Shown here in pieces: positions 6,195 through 10,832 of a stretch of DNA of 10,832 bases. The first letter of the stretch is position 1, and every line of letters starts with the position of its first letter. Origin of the DNA: Treponema sp. UBA7590 (lineage in GTDB: Bacteria; Spirochaetota; Spirochaetia; Treponematales; Treponemataceae); NCBI GenBank assembly GCA_002478955.1, contig DLKK01000043.1, positions 461-11,292 on the forward strand, given 5' to 3'. The translations under genes and the position numbers were made by a program. Under the pieces are notes generated by a model that saw nothing but the letters and a program-made list of their open reading frames with translations, made no database searches and had not been told where the DNA came from.

Positions 6195-6629
6195 ATGTCT
6201 TTAAAAACGGAAGAAATCAAAAAATCTCTGGCTGAGCTAAAAATCCTACAGGAAAAACTTGAAAAATTTGCGCAAACAAATCCTTCAAAGGAAATTGACG
6301 ACATTCAGTTTGGAATAAAAGTAAATCTGCGCAATCTTGAAACTTGGATTGAAATGCTTTACAAATACAACGGAAAATCTAAAAGCAACAGAAAAGTCAA
6401 GGCAAGCCGCGAAAACGGAAAAAAAGGCGGTCGACCTCCAAAAAATATTTCAGCCTGGAAAAAGCGCATTTTTGAACTGGAAAACACAATAATCCCTGAA
6501 ATCCAGGACAAAATCGGAAATTGCTTTGACGAAAATGAAACCACAAAAATTGCCGCGGAAAAGACTTCGTACGAAATTGAGCTGGCGGAACTTCAGAACA
6601 AACTGGATGAATATCAAAAATCAAAATAA
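6195..6629 (+). CDS. hypothetical coiled-coil protein with basic GGRPPK motif
   Basis: This 144-residue protein is not one I recognise. It consists of an N-terminal helical, heptad-like region rich in Lys, Glu and Leu (about residues 3-62), a basic, glycine-containing middle (SRENGKKGGRPPKN, about 74-87) and a second amphipathic helical region to the C-terminus (about 90-143). The GGRPPK core resembles an AT-hook, which binds the minor groove of AT-rich DNA, but the same string also appears as a simple linker in unrelated proteins. There is no signal peptide, membrane segment or helix-turn-helix that I can see. There is no Shine-Dalgarno sequence, and the predicted transcription start coincides with the ATG. 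It is divergent from rpsU, and its stop lies three bases from that of the convergent operon. A DNA-associated or self-regulating role is possible but is only an inference. Confidence 0.7.
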   Translation: MSLKTEEIKKSLAELKILQEKLEKFAQTNPSKEIDDIQFGIKVNLRNLETWIEMLYKYNGKSKSNRKVKASRENGKKGGRPPKNISAWKKRIFELENTIIPEIQDKIGNCFDENETTKIAAEKTSYEIELAELQNKLDEYQKSK

Positions 6630-6632
6630 AAA

Positions 6633-7016
6633 CTATTTTCCGGATTTATCTTCATCCAGCCAGACTTTCAGAAGATTTGCCACTTTATCCGGGTCATTTT
6701 TTACGGTTTGCCACATATTTTTGTTTTTGTCGCGCTCTTCAGCTGGAACAACAGGTTTGTTTGAAAGAATGTTTTTTCTTGCGCCAAACAAAAGAGCTTC
6801 ATTAAGAACTGCTTGCTCGCGCTTTACTTGCTCCAAATCATTTGCGTTGTAACGCCCAAGACTCTGCAGAGCTTTTGTAAGTTTTCTTTTTTCCAAATCA
6901 GACAAATCCAATGCCTGCAGAATTTTTTCACTGGCGCCCCCAAGCTCCGCCAAAAGAACCGCCGCTTTTTCAAATCCTGTGTAATGTTTTTCAGAAGATT
7001 TTACAAAACCCTGCAT
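6633..7016 (-). CDS. small protein with FliG N-domain-like and FliF C-tail-like segments
   Basis: This 127-residue protein has two recognisable parts. Residues about 11-75 (YTGFEKAAVLLAELG, then an acidic helix, ALQSLGRY and LEQVKREQ) follow the pattern of the N-terminal domain of the flagellar rotor protein FliG. Residues about 102-122 (WQTVKNDPDKVANLLKVWLD) resemble the extreme C-terminus of the MS-ring protein FliF, the short segment that FliG's N-domain grips. The FliG middle and C-terminal torque domains are absent. It is therefore not a working FliG; it may be a regulator, assembly factor or structural relative. It is cytoplasmic, with no signal peptide. It is last in the five-gene operon, 12 bases after the nuclease gene, with GAGGG before its ATG. 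The family assignment comes from pattern reading only. Confidence 0.75.
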   Translation of the reverse strand: MQGFVKSSEKHYTGFEKAAVLLAELGGASEKILQALDLSDLEKRKLTKALQSLGRYNANDLEQVKREQAVLNEALLFGARKNILSNKPVVPAEERDKNKNMWQTVKNDPDKVANLLKVWLDEDKSGK

Positions 7017-7028
7017 AATACCCTCTTT

Positions 7029-8024
7029 TTATCTCCAATTTTCAAGCTGAAAAGCTGATTCAATCTGGTTTTCAAGAGAATCTTCCAGCTGAGAGAAAAA
7101 ATCGATGTTTGTGATGTTTTCAACCTCATCAACTGAAACCGCATAATCCCAAAATTCCTTTTCACATTTTTGGTTTGGAATAATGAATCCGATAGCCATC
7201 ACTGACTCAGAATCTTCTGGAGTATTCTTATCCTCATCATCCTTGAAAACTGGCGCAAGAATCACTTTGTAGTAAAATTCCGGAACAGAAACCTGATTTT
7301 TTCCGATTGAAGGAAATTCCGCCGCGCTTTTATTAAGCACTGGCCCGGAAACAACGTAAATTTTTCCGAATTTTTGCGCCCACGAACGAACCTGAGTCTC
7401 AAGATTTACCCAAATTCCTCTGTTGAATTGCGGTGCCTGCGGACTCATATTACTCATGTAAAAAGTCTCGCTCATTGCATCTGCATCAAATGACATATCT
7501 GCAGCAGGAACAAGATGTCCACGGTCGTAGCCGGAGCCTTTGTAGTCGGCAAGAGTTGCTGAACCTGTGGAAATTTTCTCATCCGGACGAAAATCATTTG
7601 AACGTGTTGCATTTTTCTGCAGCATTGAGGATTTTACGCATTCGGCAGACCATTCTGCTTGCTCGTAGGATTCACGGTAACACAAAGAATAATATTTGAA
7701 CTCGCGCAACTCGTGGTCAGCGGAATGTTTTTTCAGTCCGCATTCTGGAACCTGAAGATTTTCTGTAAGTTGAACAAAACCATTGACTTCCACTGGCGGT
7801 TTTTCAGAATTTCCTGAGTCTTCCTCAGATTTAATGAAATTCAGGGAAGATTCTGCGTCACCGGAATTTCTTTCATTTTCAACTTGTTCAATATCTTGAG
7901 CTTTATTTTCTGGCTGAATCAGGTCAATTTCCCGATATTTTGAAAAAATCAGCAGAGCCGCAAAGACAAGCAGCACCAAAATAAATAATCCAAACGGAAA
8001 AGATTGTTTTCGTTTTTTGCCCAT
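7029..8024 (-). CDS. membrane-anchored NUC1-type DNA/RNA non-specific endonuclease
   Basis: From the ATG at 8024 it has 331 residues. A basic start (MGKKRKQ) and one hydrophobic helix (about residues 9-27) form an uncleaved signal anchor, followed by an acidic, low-complexity linker (about 36-80), so the catalytic part should face the periplasm. The nuclease domain carries DRGH (167-170, catalytic His170) and MSNMSPQAPQFNRGIWVNLE, whose N201 and E209 correspond to the metal-binding Asn and the Glu of Serratia nuclease. All key residues are present, so it should be active with Mg2+ on DNA and RNA, perhaps for nutrient scavenging or against incoming DNA. An upstream ATG at 8042 is in frame and would overlap the previous gene by seven bases, but it has no Shine-Dalgarno, while 8024 has AGAGGA. 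There are 12 bases to the next gene. Confidence 0.9.
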   Translation of the reverse strand: MGKKRKQSFPFGLFILVLLVFAALLIFSKYREIDLIQPENKAQDIEQVENERNSGDAESSLNFIKSEEDSGNSEKPPVEVNGFVQLTENLQVPECGLKKHSADHELREFKYYSLCYRESYEQAEWSAECVKSSMLQKNATRSNDFRPDEKISTGSATLADYKGSGYDRGHLVPAADMSFDADAMSETFYMSNMSPQAPQFNRGIWVNLETQVRSWAQKFGKIYVVSGPVLNKSAAEFPSIGKNQVSVPEFYYKVILAPVFKDDEDKNTPEDSESVMAIGFIIPNQKCEKEFWDYAVSVDEVENITNIDFFSQLEDSLENQIESAFQLENWR

Positions 8025-8030
8025 TTTGCG

Positions 8031-8036
8031 GTCCTC
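8031..8036 (-). promoter_or_regulatory. ribosome binding site deciding the nuclease start
   Basis: GAGGAC on the minus strand lies six bases before the ATG at 8024 and overlaps the TAG stop of the preceding gene, a typical arrangement for translational coupling. It favours 8024 over 8042. Confidence 0.7.
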
Positions 8037-8350
8037 TACCATTTTGAGACAATTGATTCAAGCTCGTTAAGCATTGCCAGAATTTTCTTATAACCAAGTT
8101 CGCTTCCATCGTAACGTTCAGCTTCTTTTCCGAGTTTTATAAAAAAATTCTGCATTGGCACAAGTTTTTCCATCGGAACTTTTTTTATGTCATATTCAAG
8201 AAGAATGCTTCCTGTCACCGGATTATGCTCGATATTTTTTACGGCATCTGATTTCAAGAGAATTTCCCTTGCTTTTGCGCAAAGTTCATCATTCTTAAAA
8301 ATCGGAGCACGCAATCTTACTCGTCCTGGAAAAAAACTGGTTATAAGCAT
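8036..8350 (-). CDS. stand-alone HMA_2-like domain protein, companion of the P-type ATPase
   Basis: This 104-residue cytoplasmic protein starts with LITSFFPGRVRLRAP and continues with AKAREILLKSDAVKNIEHNPVTGSILLEYD, a ferredoxin-like beta-alpha-beta-beta pattern. The ATPase just upstream in the operon begins with the same scheme (HALPGRLRVHY, then INDIDVNTVVGSFLIHF), so the two N-termini are relatives. This fits the HMA_2-type domain (heavy-metal-associated like) as I recall it. Unlike classical HMA domains there is no GMxCxxC metal site; the single cysteine (residue 24) lies elsewhere. The last 40 residues form a helical extension rich in Lys and Glu. It may interact with the ATPase as a regulator or chaperone, but that is inferred. 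Gap to the ATPase gene 27 bases; GGAG lies six bases before its ATG. Confidence 0.75.
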   Translation of the reverse strand: MLITSFFPGRVRLRAPIFKNDELCAKAREILLKSDAVKNIEHNPVTGSILLEYDIKKVPMEKLVPMQNFFIKLGKEAERYDGSELGYKKILAMLNELESIVSKW

Positions 8351-8377
8351 TTTTTACTCCATCAGCATCAAGGCGAT

Positions 8378-10498
8378 TTAGAAATATTTAAAGTACGGAC
8401 TGTTTTTATCAATCAATGACTGCATTGACTTTATAGACATTGCAACCGTTGTTGAATTATGCAGAACCGCCGCAAGCTGCGGAGAAATAATTCCTGCAAT
8501 CCCCAAAATAAGAAGAAGCGAATTGATTCCAATAATCTGGATATTCTGTCTGTTTATTTTGTTCAAAAGATTCTGTCCAATTATTCGGGTTATAGCAAGA
8601 CTTTCAAGCCCTTTTTCTGTAAGGACAATATCCGCCGTATCGCCCGCAATAGAAGAACAACCTTCGATTGCAATTCCAACATCCGCAGTAGAAAGTGCCG
8701 GCGCGTCATTTATTCCGTCGCCAAGCATTATGACCTTGCGGCCAGCCTTCCGTTCTTTTTCAATAAGCGAAACTTTATCTTCCGGCAATGCCTGTGAATG
8801 CCATGCGTCGAGCCCTGCTGTTTCCGCGATTTTTTTAGCCGCACCTTCAGTGTCTCCGGTAATCATCACGCAATGTTTGATTCCAGTCTGTCTGAGCAAA
8901 GAAATAACTTCTTTCGCTTCCGGACGGATTGGATCCCCGATTGCAAGAACGCCTGCCAATTTTCCATCATAAGAAAGATAAAGCAAGGATTTTCCGGTTT
9001 CCATTGAATGTTGCTGGATTTCTTTAACTTCCTGAAGAAACAGAATTTTTTCATCATCAAAAATAAAATGCGCGCTTCCAATGCAGACTTTTTTTGTGTC
9101 AATTGTAGAAGCAATTCCGTGTGCCACCTGATATTCAACTTTTGTATGATTTTCAGGGTGATGAAGTCCAGATTCTTCCGCGGCTTTAACAACTGCCCTT
9201 CCAAGCGGATGGGGAAAATGCTCTTCCAGGCACGCTGCGGTCTGAAGAACAAAATCTGATGTAAAACCGTTCATCGGGAAAATTTCTTCCAGAACAGGAT
9301 TTGCGTAAGTCAAAGTTCCAGTCTTGTCAAAAATCACAGTGTCTGCTTCTGATGCAAGCTCAAGATATTTTCCGCCTTTTACAGAAATTCCAAGCTCGGC
9401 AGCTTCCCTCATTGCAGAAAGAACAGCGATTGGCGCAGAAAGTTTCATTGCGCACGAATAATCAACCATCAAAGTTGACATTGTTTTTGTCAGATTTTTT
9501 GTAAGCAACCATGTAACAGCGGCAAGCAAAAAGTTGAAAGGAACAATTTTTTCCGCAAGAAGCTCAGATTTTCTCTGGACATCCGCTTTCAGCCCCTGGG
9601 AATTATCAATCATATTTATGATATTCTGGACTTTTGTATCGCTTCCAGTGGTTCTGACTTTTATTACAATCTCACCTTCCGTAAGAACGGTTCCGGCAAA
9701 GACACCAGAACCAGCCTTTTTTTCAACCGGCAATGATTCTCCGGTAATGCTAGCCTGATTTGCCATTCCTTCACCGCTTTCAACGGCACCATCGGCAGGA
9801 ATCATGCTTCCTTCACGCACAACAACAAGATCGCCTTTTTTTAACGTTTCCGGCGGCACAGTTTTTTCTTCTCCATTTACAAGAAGATGTGCAGGTTCGT
9901 TGTTGACAAGCAATTTGTGGGCAAGATTTCCGTAAGAAACCCGCTTTGTGATTTCCTCGATTTCTTCACCAAGGCTCAGCAAAAGATTTATTGAGCTTGC
10001 AGTATTTGTGTTTCCAGTAAGGAAAGCAACCAAAAGTGCGGTTGAGTCCAAAGTCTGCGTGCTGAAAATTTTTCCGGATTTCAGCATGACTTTTATCGCG
10101 CTGAAAATGCGTGGAACAATATCAATATATAGAAGGAAAGTTCTGATCGGTGGCGGCAAAATCCATTTTTTCAAATAATAGTCGCCGAAAGTTGAGATAA
10201 AAATTCCTGCAATGCTTTGTGTTTCCGGGATTTGAGCAACATTTTCCAGAAGTTTTTTGTCATTCAGGTATTTTCCTGTCAGAGCTTTAAATAGATTTTC
10301 AATTTGGTTTTGAGAGATAATCTTCTGGTTAAAATGAATAAGAAACGAACCGACTACAGTATTTACATCAATATCGTTTATTCCGTTCTGGACAGCCAGA
10401 AGACTTTGTGCGAGAATTGCCTGCCTGGCAGAAATTTCACGTTTATTGTAATGAACGCGAAGCCGGCCAGGCAGAGCATGATGAATAATTACATTCAT
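8378..10498 (-). CDS. P1B-type heavy-metal translocating ATPase with HMA_2-like N-terminus and no CPC motif
   Basis: This 706-residue inner-membrane pump contains all ATPase landmarks: actuator TGES (252-255), phosphorylation site DKTGT (391-395), HP motif (430-431) that marks P1B pumps, TGDT (547-550) and GDGINDAP (593-600). The C-terminal helices carry the typical AVLHNSTTV (678-686). The N-terminus (residues 1-60, PGRLRVHY) is an HMA_2-like domain without CxxC. Most striking, the metal-binding CPC of transmembrane helix 6 is replaced by SCA within VDYSCAMKLSAP (345-355). P1B pumps move transition metals out of the cytosol or into the periplasm for metalloenzymes; the metal here cannot be named. 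There is a six-base gap to the small gene upstream and no clear Shine-Dalgarno, so translation is probably coupled. The two-gene context with a second HMA_2 protein supports a dedicated module. Confidence 0.92.
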   Translation of the reverse strand: MNVIIHHALPGRLRVHYNKREISARQAILAQSLLAVQNGINDIDVNTVVGSFLIHFNQKIISQNQIENLFKALTGKYLNDKKLLENVAQIPETQSIAGIFISTFGDYYLKKWILPPPIRTFLLYIDIVPRIFSAIKVMLKSGKIFSTQTLDSTALLVAFLTGNTNTASSINLLLSLGEEIEEITKRVSYGNLAHKLLVNNEPAHLLVNGEEKTVPPETLKKGDLVVVREGSMIPADGAVESGEGMANQASITGESLPVEKKAGSGVFAGTVLTEGEIVIKVRTTGSDTKVQNIINMIDNSQGLKADVQRKSELLAEKIVPFNFLLAAVTWLLTKNLTKTMSTLMVDYSCAMKLSAPIAVLSAMREAAELGISVKGGKYLELASEADTVIFDKTGTLTYANPVLEEIFPMNGFTSDFVLQTAACLEEHFPHPLGRAVVKAAEESGLHHPENHTKVEYQVAHGIASTIDTKKVCIGSAHFIFDDEKILFLQEVKEIQQHSMETGKSLLYLSYDGKLAGVLAIGDPIRPEAKEVISLLRQTGIKHCVMITGDTEGAAKKIAETAGLDAWHSQALPEDKVSLIEKERKAGRKVIMLGDGINDAPALSTADVGIAIEGCSSIAGDTADIVLTEKGLESLAITRIIGQNLLNKINRQNIQIIGINSLLLILGIAGIISPQLAAVLHNSTTVAMSIKSMQSLIDKNSPYFKYF

Positions 10499-10504
10499 AA
10501 AATT

Positions 10505-10741
10505 TTAAGCTTTTTCGCCTTTTTTAGCCTGCTGATTGTTGTACTTTGCTTCGGCAACAATATCCTGAGCATCTTCTTTTACTGATTCAGCAAAAGCGGC
10601 AGCATCGTCTTTAAGCTGCAAACCTTTTCCAACTACAGAAGCACAAGCCTTCTTAAAAGCTGGATTCTTTGTGATAGAAACTAAAGCAACTCCGGCAACA
10701 ACGCCTACTCCAAAAGCAACCCATTTATTGGCAATAATCAT
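10505..10741 (-). CDS. small membrane-anchored protein at the head of the ATPase operon (possibly DUF6110-like)
   Basis: This 78-residue protein has one N-terminal hydrophobic helix (about residues 7-23, WVAFGVGVVAGVALVSI) and a hydrophilic, mainly helical tail rich in Ala, Lys, Glu and Asp ending in NNQQAKKGEKA. The glycine pattern in the helix (GVGVVAG) suggests helix packing. I recall similar small proteins, perhaps the DUF6110 family, next to metal P-type ATPases, but this identification is uncertain. It is first in the operon, six bases before the ATPase gene, and GGAGG lies six bases before its ATG. It could be a subunit or stabiliser of the pump, analogous to small helper peptides of other P-type ATPases; this is inference. 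Confidence 0.7.
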   Translation of the reverse strand: MIIANKWVAFGVGVVAGVALVSITKNPAFKKACASVVGKGLQLKDDAAAFAESVKEDAQDIVAEAKYNNQQAKKGEKA

Positions 10742-10799
10742 CTTAAACCTCCAGATTTAATAAAATGATTAAAAAGTTCACTTAGTCCAAATGCCGAGT

Positions 10800-10805
10800 T
10801 TTATA
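10800..10805 (-). promoter_or_regulatory. candidate -10 box for the metal ATPase operon
   Basis: TATAAA on the minus strand, about 58 bases before the first ATG of the operon. The matching -35 is poor and lies near the window edge, so this is a weak call. Confidence 0.2.
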
Positions 10806-10832
10806 GTTCAGCATAAAAATTGAATCAGCTAC

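Noticed and set aside
6611..6660. Terminator between the convergent genes ending at 6629 and 6633
   Set aside because: Only AT-rich short dyads, no GC stem. The genes end three bases apart, and how transcription stops here is not visible.
6633..7016. Annotation of this gene as fliG
   Set aside because: The middle and C-terminal FliG domains are missing, and the length is about a third of FliG.
8025..8042. Alternative nuclease start at 8042
   Set aside because: No Shine-Dalgarno before it, whereas the ATG at 8024 has AGAGGA. It cannot be fully excluded, since short overlaps are common in operons.

Overview
The window looks like chromosomal DNA of a low-GC, AT-rich diderm bacterium, most likely a host-associated spirochaete of the Treponema type. 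This is an inference. It rests on the base composition, the MetNIQ transporter, a small protein that reads like pieces of the flagellar rotor proteins FliG and FliF, and the general flavour of the proteins. No rRNA or tRNA is present to confirm it. I see no CRISPR array, insertion sequence, integrase or phage gene.

Left part (1-2996, plus strand): the C-terminal half of a MATE-family multidrug/cation exporter runs in from the left edge. A gene-free stretch (641-962) follows; its first part is markedly GC-rich and looks like a dispersed repeat. Then come two abutting plus-strand genes: a DUF3737 protein built as a beta-solenoid with a ~19-residue period, and a MalY/PatB-type PLP C-S lyase. A bidirectional hairpin terminator (3013-3051) closes this unit against the next one.

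Middle part (3067-6052, minus strand): a methionine uptake operon metN-metI-metQ is read right to left. It has a consensus promoter upstream of metN. Its 5' leader holds a strong intrinsic terminator hairpin and a competing pairing, so it reads as a transcription attenuator or small riboswitch that I cannot assign to a known class. A second near-perfect promoter just upstream of metQ should boost the binding protein over the membrane parts. Together with the convergent C-S lyase, this is a small sulfur amino acid neighbourhood. Upstream of metN lies rpsU (ribosomal protein S21).

Right part: a plus-strand gene of unknown function (6195-6629) sits divergent to rpsU. Its promoter lies so close to the ATG that the mRNA may be leaderless, and it carries a perfect dyad in the promoter spacer. 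Convergent with it is a tight five-gene minus-strand operon (10741 down to 6633): a small membrane-anchored protein, a P1B-type metal ATPase that lacks the usual CPC motif and the CxxC metal site, a stand-alone protein with the same N-terminal fold signature as the ATPase, a membrane-anchored NUC1-type DNA/RNA nuclease, and the FliG/FliF-like mini-protein. The first three plausibly form a metal transport module. Why the nuclease and the rotor-like protein share the transcript is unclear, and this is one of the more interesting points of the window, along with the metN leader.
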